Origin: Anaerolineae bacterium
GTDB lineage: Bacteria > Chloroflexota > Anaerolineae > Anaerolineales > Anaerolineaceae
Length of the DNA stretch: 64,000 bases
Assembly: GCA_013314735.1 (NCBI GenBank)
Contig: JABUFD010000002.1
Coordinates: forward strand, 310,001 to 374,000
Reading direction: 5' to 3'
Below, piece after piece: positions 19,292-28,636 of this stretch. A program made the position numbers and the translations under genes. Under the pieces are notes generated by a model that saw only the letters and a list, made by a program, of their open reading frames with translations, was not told the origin of the DNA and did no database searches. Each line of letters opens with the position of its first letter. Position 1 is the first letter of the stretch.

Positions 19292-20044
19292 ATGCAGGAT
19301 GACTGGATTGGTTTAATCCCCGCTGCGGGAAGGGGGATACGGCTGGGTCTGCCATACCCCAAAGAATTGTATCCGGTAATTCAGAATAACCGCTATAAAC
19401 CCATTGCGCAATACGTGTTGGATAACCTGACCTATGCCGGGATCCGGCATGTGGTGTTTGTGATCAATGAAACCAAGCATCAACTGATTGGTTTTTTTGG
19501 CAATGGGAATCGCTTTGGCTGCGATATCAGTTATGTTGTCCAGGAGCAGATGCTCGCTGATGGATCTTCCACTTCTCCTGGCCTGGCACATGCCCTCGAT
19601 TCCGCTTACCACCTGGTCAGGGGGAAAACGGTATTTTTTGGGATGGCAGATACCATCATGCGACCTCACAACGTGTTTGCTACCGCTTTCCAGCATATGC
19701 TGGAAAATGATGACGTGATGCTGGTTTTGTTTGACACAGAACGGCCCGAAAAATTTGGTATGGTTGAGGTGGATATGGATGGCTGTGTCCAGCGGATTGT
19801 TGATAAACCCAAACAAACCCTCCTGACCCGCATGTGGGGATGTATCGTGTGGCGGCCGCGGTTCACAGAGTACCTGCATGACAGCGTCCAAAGTAAAGGA
19901 TTTTCTGATTTTGCACGGATCATGAATGAGGCAATCCAGGAGGGGTTTAACTTCCGTGGGGTGCATATTGCGCAAGGAACCTACATTGATTTGGGAACCT
20001 ATGACGAGATCATGGAAATGGATCGTCAGTTCCGGGAGGGATGA
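19292..20044 (+). CDS. Sugar-phosphate nucleotidyltransferase
   Basis: A 250-residue NTP_transferase-fold enzyme: GLIPAAGRGIRLGLPYPKEL is the nucleotide-binding signature (normally G-x-G-T-R-L-x-P-x-T-K), followed by FFGMADTIMRPHN with the metal-binding Asp and YIDLGTYDEIMEMD near the C-terminus. It would activate a sugar-1-phosphate as a nucleotide sugar, most like RmlA/GalU relatives. ATG 19292 has a strong AGGAGGT 5 nt upstream. The signature differs from consensus (GIRLG in place of GTRL), so substrate specificity is uncertain. Confidence 0.82.
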   Translation: MQDDWIGLIPAAGRGIRLGLPYPKELYPVIQNNRYKPIAQYVLDNLTYAGIRHVVFVINETKHQLIGFFGNGNRFGCDISYVVQEQMLADGSSTSPGLAHALDSAYHLVRGKTVFFGMADTIMRPHNVFATAFQHMLENDDVMLVLFDTERPEKFGMVEVDMDGCVQRIVDKPKQTLLTRMWGCIVWRPRFTEYLHDSVQSKGFSDFARIMNEAIQEGFNFRGVHIAQGTYIDLGTYDEIMEMDRQFREG

Positions 20045-20047
20045 GCG

Positions 20048-20959
20048 ATGGCATCGGTGGATATGTCAATTGTGCTGGTGTGTTGGAATAACAAAGCCTA
20101 CCTGGGGCCTTGCCTGGAATCGCTGTATGGGAGCCGCCTTGACAGTTCTTTTGATGTGATTGTGGTCGATAATGGATCCACTGACGGCAGCCTGGAGATG
20201 CTGCGCAGTGAATGGCCGGAGATCATGATCATCGAGAACGGCAGCAACGTTGGGTTGAGTAAGGCCAGCAACCAGGGGATCGAGGCGACATCAGGCAGGT
20301 ATGTATTGCTTTTGAATAACGATACATTGGTCAATAAGGACGCCCTCGACAGCATGGTCGCTTATCTGGATCATCACCCAGAGGCTGGCGCGGTTGGCGG
20401 CAAGCTGTTAAATGAAGATGGGTCATTCCAGGGGGGATATGCCAAATTTTCAACTTTGTGGGAAGAACTGTTGATTGTCACAGGCTTGGGGTTCCAGTTG
20501 AAACCTGGGTATCCCTCTCATTTTGATGCCAGGCAGCCATTGCCTGTCGACTGGCTCAGCTCTGCCTGTCTGCTTCTGCGGCGGTCTGCGCTCGATCAGG
20601 TTGGCTTGTTGGATGAGGTGTATTTCATTTACGGGGATGAGGTGGATTTGCAATACCGCCTGAACAAGTCAGGCTGGCAGGTGGTGTATTTGCCGGAGGC
20701 GACCACGATCCATTTTGGCGGGCGCAGCATGAACCGCTGGAAGCGGCGTAAAATGGTGTACCGCGGCAAACTCCTGTTCTACCAGAAAAACTATGGCTGG
20801 CTGGCCGGATTTGCCTTACGAATTTTGTTCAGCATCACCAGCTTACTGAAAGCGATCCTGTGGGCCCTGGTCTACCCGATTCGCAAACAACGCGAACGGG
20901 CAGGAAAAGAACTACAGGCAAATTGGGATGTGTTGAAGTTATGTGCAAAACTGCAATAG
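20048..20959 (+). CDS. GT2 family glycosyltransferase (rhamnosyltransferase-like)
   Basis: A 303-residue GT-A enzyme: MSIVLVCWNNKAYLGPCLES, VVDNGSTDGSLEML, VGLSKASNQGIEA and LLNNDTLVNKDA, followed by SACLLLRRSALDQVGLLDEV and YGDEVDLQYRLNKSGW. The motif set matches the protein at 15737, and the C-terminus has a hydrophobic membrane-associated helix (ALRILFSITSLLKAILWALVY). It sits 3 nt after the nucleotidyltransferase. Confidence 0.88.
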   Translation: MASVDMSIVLVCWNNKAYLGPCLESLYGSRLDSSFDVIVVDNGSTDGSLEMLRSEWPEIMIIENGSNVGLSKASNQGIEATSGRYVLLLNNDTLVNKDALDSMVAYLDHHPEAGAVGGKLLNEDGSFQGGYAKFSTLWEELLIVTGLGFQLKPGYPSHFDARQPLPVDWLSSACLLLRRSALDQVGLLDEVYFIYGDEVDLQYRLNKSGWQVVYLPEATTIHFGGRSMNRWKRRKMVYRGKLLFYQKNYGWLAGFALRILFSITSLLKAILWALVYPIRKQRERAGKELQANWDVLKLCAKLQ

Positions 20960-21002
20960 CAGCAACGATTGGTGTCCAGCATGACAGGAAGGAACAACAA
21001 AA

Positions 21003-22568
21003 ATGAATATTCTGGCATACATTAAACCTCTTTTCCGGTATTGGTGGCTGCTGGTTGCAGCAGGCCTTGTGGCGATGATGGCCACCATCGTGGTAACGTA
21101 CCGCCAACCGGCAGTCTACCAGACCCGGGCGACATTGGTGGTGGGTAACATGATGTATGAGACCAACCCATCCGGCAATGACCTCTACCTGGCGCAGCAG
21201 CTGGCGAATTATTACGCGCGCATCGGGATGCAGGCTGAGGTGAGTCAATCCACCCGGGCCGCCCTCGAGATGACCTGGCTGCCGCAATATACCGTCAACC
21301 CGCTTCCCAACAGCCAATTCATCGAAATTGTGGTCAACGATACCGATCCGGTACGGGCACAGGCGGTAGCCAACGAATTGGCCAGGCAATTGATCGCCAA
21401 CAGCCCGACCTCCGACCTCAATCAGAGCGGAGACCAGCAAGCCTTCATCGCAGAGCAGGTCAGTTACCTGGAGGAGAAGATTGGCGAGACCCTCGACGAT
21501 ATTGAGTCTGCCGAAAGGGAGTTGTCAGAAACCAACAGCGCTCAAAAAATTACCGAGATCCAATCGGAAATATCCGCCTTGCAATTAAAGTTATCTCAAA
21601 TGCAAAGCAATTACGCTGCCCTGGTGGCGAACACCGGCCAGGGGGCGATCAATACCCTGTCGATCATCGAACCTGCCCCGCTCCCCACCGCCACCGTTGG
21701 GCCCAGCCGTACGATGGTGACCCTGATCGCTGGCGCCGTTGCGGTGGGGATGGCTTCGGTTGCGGCGTATGTGCTTGAGTTCCTGGATGACACCTTGAAA
21801 ACTGCTGAGGAAATTCAACCGTTGCTGGGGCAGCCGGTCATCGGGACGATTGCTGCCATGGGGTCTGGTCTCGCGGGGCGTTTTCAGCAGATGATCCATC
21901 TCACGGGTTTCCACAAGCACCGCCCGACTGATGGAATATCCGGTACTACTGGCGACTATTTCCAACAACATCCACACTCGTCACTGGCTGAGGCGTTCCG
22001 GAATCTGCGGCTGCATCTCGATATTGCCGGAAAAAATGAGCCAATGCGTTCGATCTTGGTGACCAGCCCCTCACCTGAAGAGGGGAAAACCACCATCGCT
22101 TCCAACCTGGCAGCGGCCATGGCAGAAAGCGGGCGAAAGGTGCTGCTGTTGGGTGCAAATTTCGAGCCGCAGCCGCACCCAGGCGAAACCATGGAGATTG
22201 GCACGCCCGGGCTGGTTGATTACTTGAACGGCGCAGCTCAGATGGATGAGGTCATTCAACATTGGGATGCAAACCTGAACCGCATCGAAGCCGGGCAAGC
22301 CGCGGAAAGCGCGGTGGATTTTCTGCATTCTCAACCGATGCAAGACCTGATGCGGCAGTTGTCAGATCGGTATGACACGGTGATCGTCGATGGGCCATCA
22401 CTCGCCTCGACGCATGCGCTGGCGTTATCCACCATGACAGATGGTGTGCTTGTGGTTGTGCGCCACGGATTCACCCGCCGCAAAACCGCGCAAACGCAGG
22501 TCGAGAAGCTATCAAGAGTGGATGCACGGGTGATGGGGATTGTGTTGAACATGGTGCCAGGCCATTAG
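21003..22568 (+). CDS. Wzz/Wzc-like chain-length protein with degenerate tyrosine kinase domain
   Basis: A 521-residue protein: two membrane helices (residues ~13-35 and ~238-260) flank a periplasmic Wzz domain with a coiled-coil segment, and a cytoplasmic P-loop domain follows. The Walker A is SPEEGKTT and the Walker B is VIVDGPS. The Walker A' motif, normally LLVDxDxR in BY-kinases, reads LLLGANFEP, so both Asp residues are missing, and there is no Tyr-rich tail. It may be a chain-length regulator with little or no kinase activity. It is the last gene of the long EPS operon and is followed by a terminator. Confidence 0.83.
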   Translation: MNILAYIKPLFRYWWLLVAAGLVAMMATIVVTYRQPAVYQTRATLVVGNMMYETNPSGNDLYLAQQLANYYARIGMQAEVSQSTRAALEMTWLPQYTVNPLPNSQFIEIVVNDTDPVRAQAVANELARQLIANSPTSDLNQSGDQQAFIAEQVSYLEEKIGETLDDIESAERELSETNSAQKITEIQSEISALQLKLSQMQSNYAALVANTGQGAINTLSIIEPAPLPTATVGPSRTMVTLIAGAVAVGMASVAAYVLEFLDDTLKTAEEIQPLLGQPVIGTIAAMGSGLAGRFQQMIHLTGFHKHRPTDGISGTTGDYFQQHPHSSLAEAFRNLRLHLDIAGKNEPMRSILVTSPSPEEGKTTIASNLAAAMAESGRKVLLLGANFEPQPHPGETMEIGTPGLVDYLNGAAQMDEVIQHWDANLNRIEAGQAAESAVDFLHSQPMQDLMRQLSDRYDTVIVDGPSLASTHALALSTMTDGVLVVVRHGFTRRKTAQTQVEKLSRVDARVMGIVLNMVPGH

Positions 22569-22720
22569 GCGTGCTTTACCCTGGCGGCATGCGGTCGATC
22601 ATCAGCATCGATTGTGCGCGGGGATCATGGTAGATTGATCCAGCATGCGTGACCATCCCAGGGAAGCCCAATCCCTGGTGACCCCGGCTGGTATTTAATC
22701 CAGCAATGACAGGTAACCCG

Positions 22721-22758
22721 GCCACGGGAAAAGCACAGTTTTGTGCTTTTCCCGTGGC
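22721..22758. terminator. Bidirectional intrinsic terminator
   Basis: A perfect 16-bp inverted repeat (GCCACGGGAAAAGCAC and its complement) with the 6-nt loop AGTTTT. The A and T runs inside the arms give a U-tract on either strand. It separates the end of the long + operon from the convergent NusG-like gene and can serve both. Confidence 0.88.
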
Positions 22759-22764
22759 TTTGTG

Positions 22765-23307
22765 TTAATCGCGCTTTTTCACCATCCCGGCCTGGATCTC
22801 CATCGGGACGTAGCGGTCGGAGAGCATTTTCAACAGCACCCGCACGCGTTCTTCACCTTGCAGGCGCTCCTCAAATACGGCTTCATAGCCGGCAAAGGCG
22901 CCGCTGGTGATCTCGACGGTATCTCCTGGGTTGATGGCGAAAAAGGTTTGTCCGCCGGCAGCGGAGATATCCGCCAGCTTGCGGTCGATTTTTTTCAACA
23001 GCGTCTCCGATACCGGCGGCACATATTCGCCAAACATCACCAGCCCGATCGAATCCGGGATGCGATTCAGCGGCCGCGTGCCGGTTTCTGCCAGGTTGGC
23101 CTTGATGAACATGTAACCGGGAAAATAGGGCACCAGTTTGCGCGAACGCGGGTTGACCGGATTGACCCGCAATTGCGGATAATACACATCAAAGTTACGC
23201 GACAACAGCTCCCGATACAGGCAGCTTTCCTTGTTGGGCTTGCTGCGAATGGCGTACCATTGTTTCTGGTCTTCGGTGACCGTGGGATTGCCATCTTGTT
23301 CCGTCAT
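22765..23307 (-). CDS. NusG/RfaH-like transcription antitermination protein
   Basis: A 180-residue protein with the NGN domain pattern QWYAIRSKPNKESCLYREL at its start, then VPYFPGYMFIKANL in the hydrophobic core, and a C-terminal KOW motif (AINPGDTVEITSGAFAGYEA). RfaH/LoaP/UpxY-type paralogues load on RNA polymerase to let it read through long EPS operons. The start is ATG 23307, preceded by AAAGGGGA; the opening to 23415 is ignored. It is convergent with the first EPS operon and divergent from the island at 23888, as is common for specialised NusG proteins. Its target is inferred. Confidence 0.85.
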   Translation of the reverse strand: MTEQDGNPTVTEDQKQWYAIRSKPNKESCLYRELLSRNFDVYYPQLRVNPVNPRSRKLVPYFPGYMFIKANLAETGTRPLNRIPDSIGLVMFGEYVPPVSETLLKKIDRKLADISAAGGQTFFAINPGDTVEITSGAFAGYEAVFEERLQGEERVRVLLKMLSDRYVPMEIQAGMVKKRD

Positions 23308-23391
23308 GATTTTTCCCCTTTCGTTGAACCATTTGTTCTCATTGACTGGGCAGCTTGTTTTTGGTTTCCACCCGTTTTGCCCAATGTGTAC

Positions 23392-23400
23392 AGTATACCA
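23392..23400 (-). promoter_or_regulatory. Possible extended -10 promoter for NusG-like gene
   Basis: Read on the minus strand the bases are TGGTATACT, an extended -10 (TG-N-TATACT) about 85 nt upstream of the ATG at 23307. No good -35 is seen, which fits an extended -10 type. Weak evidence. Confidence 0.35.
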
Positions 23401-23887
23401 CGGAACACAACCCATGCTGCGGTGCCGAGGGCATTGGATAGGAAAGCGGATGCATTTTCACTGTTTGCCATTTTCTAATCCAAATTTTGTTCCGGGATGG
23501 GGCAGAATGTGATAGAATGGTGATGTTTGAGATGGGGGTGCATCACCTCGCTTGAGCCAACGGCTTGTTCTCATTCACCGGATGGATTTCCTTGTTCCTT
23601 CGTGAGACCCTTTGTTACCGGGTTCCTTCCAATGATCAATTTTCATTTCCGTGCTCCTCTGTTCTGACCGATGTCGGAAGGGCGGAGCGCTGGATAAAAT
23701 ATCAGGTTCATCAATTTTTGACCGGGTATAGGATTCTTTCCTAAGAATTTCTATAGGTTTCCAAATCAGTTTCCTTATAAATGATGTTAAATGGATTTTT
23801 TCACCAACGCTAATTATTTATTGCAGGATATTAATGATTTACTCGTATATCATTTGACAATTTTAAACATGAAACCACATTCAATCA
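23401..23887. other. Intergenic region before AT-rich glycan island
   Basis: About 490 nt without a supported gene between the divergent NusG-like and flippase genes. Base composition shifts from mixed to clearly AT-rich at about 23,690. TTGACC at 23718-23723 with TAAGAA 18 nt downstream is a weak promoter candidate for the island. No terminal repeats, tRNA or integrase remnant were seen. Confidence 0.5.
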
Positions 23888-25210
23888 ATGAAAAAAATTT
23901 CAAAAAATTTACATTTTTCTGAATTCTTTAGTAATGTATCACACCTATTTATTGGCAGAATAACATCGCTTTTTTTTCAATTTTTAAGTGGTATATTGTT
24001 TGCCCGTTTACTTGGCCCAGAACAAAAAGGGATCATTACTGTCGCTCTTGTTATACCTGGATTGTTAGTGTCGTTTGCTGATTTGGGCATAAGGCAAGCT
24101 ACAATGTTTTTTATGGGGAAAAAAAAGTACACTGATCAGGAATTAATTTCTTCGGTATTATTTACAACGCAATTTACTTCCATATTAGGTATCAGCATTG
24201 CCCTAATAATATATCTGATAACTGGTTTTCATACGCGATATGACTGGGCACTTATGCTTATCCCACTAGCCATTATACCAGTGACATTTCTCTATACATA
24301 TTCGAGTGGGGTTTTATTAGCCAAGCTTGAAATTAAAAAAGTCGCTTTTCTGAGTATTTTAAATGATGCAGGTTTTATGTTAATTATTTTTTTTCTCTAT
24401 ATTTTTAACATAAAATCTGTTGTTTTAATATTAACTTGTAAGGTTTTATGTGCTTTAATTCCTGCGATTTCAGCTTTAAATTTATTAAAGAAATATGGCA
24501 TATTAATGCCTTCTTATCAGCCAAAATTAATCATGGAGTTGATCAAGAAAGGAATAATTTTTGCAATCGCATTATTTCTCCTAGATTTAAACTTTAGTCT
24601 TGATATCATTCTTTTAAACCAATTTTCTACTGCGTCCGAAGTAGGAATTTATTCAATAGGGGTTAGCATTGCTAATATACTTTGGATGTTACCAAATGCT
24701 TTAACCACCGTAAATTTCTCTTATAGTAGTAATGCTCAATCAGAAATGGAATATGCAAAAAAAACTGTAAATATTCTACGATTTACACTTTTATTTGCAT
24801 TGGTTCCTTTGATTCTTTTATACTTTTTTTCCCCTATTGTCATACCATGGATATATTCGACCCAATTTACCAAGAGTGCTTCTGTTGTTCAAGCGATTTT
24901 ACCTGGGGTTTGGGCAATGCTTATTTATAAAATTCTGAATAGTGATTTGGCTGGCAGAGGAATGCCAGGTGCTGGTATTTGGGTTTGCTTTGTGGCATTA
25001 CTTGTCAACATATTTTTGAACTATTGGTGGGATCCCATTTGGGGGGCAATAGGGAGTGCTTGGGCATCTTCAGTTAGTTATACCCTTGTTGCAATTATCT
25101 ATTCAATGGTTTATTGCAAATTAAGTCACTTAAGAATTGCGGAAATTTTTATTATAACTAAAGATGACATAAAAATTATTCAAAATTTTTTTAAGAGAAT
25201 CGCATCATAA
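23888..25210 (+). CDS. wzx: Polysaccharide flippase (Wzx/MATE-like)
   Basis: A 440-residue protein with 12 or so hydrophobic helices. The start SHLFIGRITSLFFQFLSGIL and GILFARLLGPEQKGIITVAL are typical of the polysaccharide biosynthesis (Wzx/RfbX) family, which flips undecaprenyl-linked repeat units across the membrane. It opens the AT-rich island and is probably co-transcribed with the GT4 gene 30 nt downstream. Codon use is much more AT-biased than in the first operon. Together with the polymerase at 26554 it makes a Wzx/Wzy pathway. Confidence 0.88.
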   Translation: MKKISKNLHFSEFFSNVSHLFIGRITSLFFQFLSGILFARLLGPEQKGIITVALVIPGLLVSFADLGIRQATMFFMGKKKYTDQELISSVLFTTQFTSILGISIALIIYLITGFHTRYDWALMLIPLAIIPVTFLYTYSSGVLLAKLEIKKVAFLSILNDAGFMLIIFFLYIFNIKSVVLILTCKVLCALIPAISALNLLKKYGILMPSYQPKLIMELIKKGIIFAIALFLLDLNFSLDIILLNQFSTASEVGIYSIGVSIANILWMLPNALTTVNFSYSSNAQSEMEYAKKTVNILRFTLLFALVPLILLYFFSPIVIPWIYSTQFTKSASVVQAILPGVWAMLIYKILNSDLAGRGMPGAGIWVCFVALLVNIFLNYWWDPIWGAIGSAWASSVSYTLVAIIYSMVYCKLSHLRIAEIFIITKDDIKIIQNFFKRIAS

Positions 25211-25240
25211 TTTATATTGAAAGTATGGAGTTTTCAAGCA

Positions 25241-26428
25241 ATGGATCGGTACCGAATATTATTTATCATTGGGTATGACCCTAAGAGCATAGGTGGTGTA
25301 TTTATATCAACCATTTCTATAGCAAAGGGTCTTCAAGCACTTGGGCATCAAGTAGGAATTTTGTTAGCACCTATTAGTATTCCTATTAACGAATTTGATA
25401 ACCCAAATATTAGAATGCATTTTGTGCCATATCCAAAAGGGAAAACTGCTTTTTTTACACGCCCATTCGCGATAAATAAAATTATTCGGAAAGGAAAATA
25501 TACCCATGTGATTACAGTTGATTCATATAGCGCATTACAAACCTTTTACTCAGCTATCCTAAATAAATTATCAATTATTCAAATAATTCCAGGCGGAACT
25601 GCAGATATCCCGCCAATAAATTTACCCGGCATTATTGTTTTTTCTGAGGAAATTTATGAAAAAATAATATCAAAATATAAAATCCAGCCAGACTACATAC
25701 TTTTATCATGTGGTCAAGTGGAATTTGACAGCTTTTCTTCAAAGAAGAAGACAGATGAAAATAGCGTATTAGGATTCAAAGAGGGCTACAAAAAAGTATT
25801 ATCTATATCGAGACTTATTGGACCTAAAATTACCGCAATGATGAAGTTACTTGACCAAGTTGAGATTGCTTCGAGATATTATCCGATTCACTGTTTACTG
25901 ATTGGTGATGGTCGCGATCGTCCAAAATTGGAACAATATTGCAATAGAATTTTAAAAAGAAATGGCGATTCCTTAGACATAGAATTTATTGGAGGATTTC
26001 GTGTAACCAGTGAGCATTTATCACAGGCAGATATAATCGTAGGTCAGGGAAGGACTGTGATTGAAGGAATTGCTTGTCATATTCCTTCGGCGGTATGTGG
26101 TACAAATGGATATTATGGTTTATTAAATAGTGATAATTTTTCCGCTATGACATCAACCAATTTAACTGGAAGAGGGTTAGCTTCTTATTCAGATTTGGTT
26201 AATGATTTAGAATATTTGAGTGAATACAAAAAAAACGACATGGATAAAGTCTATTGGTTATCGTTTGATCGATATGATGTAAAACAAGGGGTTAACAAGG
26301 TAAATGCATTATTATCCACATTAGAACCCTTTAAGTTGAACCGGTTTGATTTATTGTTTCGTTATTCTAAAACACTTCTACAGACAATAATGATATGGGT
26401 CAAGGAAAAACTGAGAAAGAGAATTTAA
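25241..26428 (+). CDS. GT4-like glycosyltransferase
   Basis: A 395-residue GT-B-like protein: YRILFIIGYDPKSIGGVFIS at the N-terminus, VLSISRLIGPK at the start of the donor domain, LLIGDGRDRPKLEQYC and then ADIIVGQGRTVIEGIACHIP, which occupies the place of the GT4 E-x7-E motif. ATG 25241 has GGAG 10 nt upstream; a TTG at 25217 is an alternative start. The family match is weaker than for the other GT4 proteins here. AT-rich like the rest of the island. Confidence 0.72.
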   Translation: MDRYRILFIIGYDPKSIGGVFISTISIAKGLQALGHQVGILLAPISIPINEFDNPNIRMHFVPYPKGKTAFFTRPFAINKIIRKGKYTHVITVDSYSALQTFYSAILNKLSIIQIIPGGTADIPPINLPGIIVFSEEIYEKIISKYKIQPDYILLSCGQVEFDSFSSKKKTDENSVLGFKEGYKKVLSISRLIGPKITAMMKLLDQVEIASRYYPIHCLLIGDGRDRPKLEQYCNRILKRNGDSLDIEFIGGFRVTSEHLSQADIIVGQGRTVIEGIACHIPSAVCGTNGYYGLLNSDNFSAMTSTNLTGRGLASYSDLVNDLEYLSEYKKNDMDKVYWLSFDRYDVKQGVNKVNALLSTLEPFKLNRFDLLFRYSKTLLQTIMIWVKEKLRKRI

Positions 26429-26553
26429 ATTAATACGTAAAAATTCTCGCCGAACACCGCCAAATTTTCTAATTGCTTTACTGGAGAAATTCTTCTTGAA
26501 TGATGAATTTTTTCATTGATTAAGTATAATCTGGTCTGTGTAATGGATAAATT

Positions 26554-27840
26554 ATGAAATTATTTATTGAACCTTTATTAATATGTATTTTTATAGCCGG
26601 TGTTTTCTTCTTTTTTGTAAGACCCAAATATACATTATATTTACTCATAGCATCAGTGCCTTTGGAAATGTTGAGTACCAATGAAATGTTTACATTACCA
26701 AAATTACTTGGACTTGGAGCATTTGTTAGTTTTTTGTTAATGATAATGTTTGAGAAACAAAAGTTAATTATTGATAAGGCGACATTGGTGATGACCTTAT
26801 TTCTCATCTGGGGTTGTATATCATCTTTTTGGAGTTCTCATCCGCAAGATTCATTGGTGCGGATTTTCTCTCTTTTACAGTTGTTGATCCTCTATTTCTT
26901 AATAATCAACCAAATTCGAACACCAAAAGATTTTGACACAGTTATGCTTTTTCAATTCATCGGAGCGATAATTTTCTCGGTTTTTGGCATTGGCGATCTT
27001 ATATCGTCTACAACAGGAAGTCGATTATCCAGTATTGCTCAGAATCCAAATTTGTATTTTGTTATCTCGATTAGTTTGCTACCATCAATTATTTGGGTAT
27101 TAATTTCTACAAAGATAAAGGTGGTTAAAATTATCGCTATTTTGGTGTTATCAGGGCTGTTGATTACATCAATTAATACACAGTCCCGAGGTGGTTTAAT
27201 ATCATTAGGTGTCTTCTTTTTATTTTATTTATCATTAACTAGGAAAAAATTTTCTTGGATCATGCTAATACTCATAATTGGCATCTCTGTATATTGGATC
27301 GCTCCCGTAGATTTCCTAAGCCGATTTTCAATCATCGGAAATGATTATCTGGATAGATTCCGAGATATATGGCCAGCAGGATGGCGGGCGTTTACAGATA
27401 GAATTTGGTTAGGGTATGGTATCGGAGTGAGTGAGAAAATTTTACCTCAATACTTGCAATTTACTAGGAGAACGTTTCAGACACTTTCTGCACACAATTC
27501 GATTCTAGCAATTGGTATTGAAATGGGAATACCAGGAATTATACTTTACCTCTTTTTCATAACTATTCCTACTTATCGTTTGTTTCACACTATAAAAAAA
27601 TTTAATGAAGATAACGATGAACTTCATTTATTAATGGCAAGTAAAATTCTTCTTAGTGTTGTTTTTGCTTATCTCGTGAGTTGGATAAAGACAGGTGGCA
27701 TGGAGTATGGCAAAATGCTTTGGATTCTTGTGGGATTAGAATCAGTTCTGTTTAACATGATATCCGCAACAGAAAATTTGAGTACGAATGGCATTACTAC
27801 TGCGTTCGAAAAAAAACAGGTAAGTGCTCAAAAATGTTAA
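26554..27840 (+). CDS. O-antigen polymerase (Wzy-like)
   Basis: A 428-residue protein with about ten hydrophobic helices. The periplasmic loop contains SAHNSILAIGIEMGIPGI, the H-N-x7-E-x-G signature of the Wzy_C/O-antigen ligase family, and NTQSRGG is the arginine-bearing segment common in these proteins. It would polymerise repeat units delivered by the flippase at 23888. No clear Shine-Dalgarno precedes ATG 26554. It overlaps the frame of the downstream methyltransferase by a few bases if that gene uses its first ATG. Confidence 0.82.
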   Translation: MKLFIEPLLICIFIAGVFFFFVRPKYTLYLLIASVPLEMLSTNEMFTLPKLLGLGAFVSFLLMIMFEKQKLIIDKATLVMTLFLIWGCISSFWSSHPQDSLVRIFSLLQLLILYFLIINQIRTPKDFDTVMLFQFIGAIIFSVFGIGDLISSTTGSRLSSIAQNPNLYFVISISLLPSIIWVLISTKIKVVKIIAILVLSGLLITSINTQSRGGLISLGVFFLFYLSLTRKKFSWIMLILIIGISVYWIAPVDFLSRFSIIGNDYLDRFRDIWPAGWRAFTDRIWLGYGIGVSEKILPQYLQFTRRTFQTLSAHNSILAIGIEMGIPGIILYLFFITIPTYRLFHTIKKFNEDNDELHLLMASKILLSVVFAYLVSWIKTGGMEYGKMLWILVGLESVLFNMISATENLSTNGITTAFEKKQVSAQKC

Positions 27841-27872
27841 AGGGGAACGATAAAAATGACGAGGATAAAAAA

Positions 27873-28583
27873 ATGGACCAGTACCAAAAATTAAGCAAAA
27901 TTTCAGAGAGGGTTGGCTATATAAATGTAGGCCGTTATATTTCTAGGGGAAATTTTTTATTTCAGAATATATCATTCGAAGGTAAACGAGTTTTAGATGT
28001 CGGTTGTGGAAATGGTTCACTGGCTTTATGGGCGGCTGTACATGGCGCCAGCCACGTTGTTGGGTTAGAACCTGAGTCCGATGGGAGCAGGTCAGGGACT
28101 TTTCAAATTTTTCAAAAATTAATATATGATCTGGAACTTAACTCCACGGTAGAAGCAAGTCGGAATACGATTCAACAATTATGTGGGGTTCAACCTTTTG
28201 ATATAATCATTTCATACAATGTGATTAACCACCTCGATGAACAAGCCGTTCAGCAACTTACTGTGAATTATGAATCTGTTCAAAAATATCTTTTTTTGAT
28301 CGAATACTTCAGAGCTTTGATTAATGAAGATGGAATATTAATAATCGCTGATTGTGCAAGAGATAATATATGGGGAAATCTTGGGTTGCGTTCTCCATTT
28401 GCGCCAATGATTGAATGGAACAAACATCAAAACCCAGAAGTTTGGATTGACTTGTTTTCAAAAAAAGGTTTCAAACTAATAGACTTGCGGTGGTCTCCCA
28501 TTAATCCAGTGAAAAAATTATCTCAAAATAGACTTTTTCACTTCCTTACTCTCTCACATTTTGTACTAAGAATGAGTAGCTAA
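27873..28583 (+). CDS. Class I SAM-dependent methyltransferase
   Basis: A 236-residue protein with SAM-binding motif I VLDVGCGNGSLALWAA, then VVGLEPE (ribose-binding acidic residue), FDIIISYNVINHLDE (motif IV region) and a Rossmann-like remainder. It may methylate a sugar of the glycan or an unrelated small substrate. ATG 27873 has GAGGA 7 nt upstream and is preferred to ATG 27834, which lies inside the polymerase gene. Confidence 0.8.
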   Translation: MDQYQKLSKISERVGYINVGRYISRGNFLFQNISFEGKRVLDVGCGNGSLALWAAVHGASHVVGLEPESDGSRSGTFQIFQKLIYDLELNSTVEASRNTIQQLCGVQPFDIIISYNVINHLDEQAVQQLTVNYESVQKYLFLIEYFRALINEDGILIIADCARDNIWGNLGLRSPFAPMIEWNKHQNPEVWIDLFSKKGFKLIDLRWSPINPVKKLSQNRLFHFLTLSHFVLRMSS

Positions 28584-28636
28584 TTGTGTTATTAATTGAT
28601 TTTGTAAAGATCCAACACTATTTGTAAAAGGATTTG

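Noticed and set aside
22741-23478. 245-codon open frame on the + strand over the NusG-like gene
   Set aside because: It is antisense to a gene with clear NGN and KOW motifs, starts inside the terminator hairpin and has no recognisable domain.
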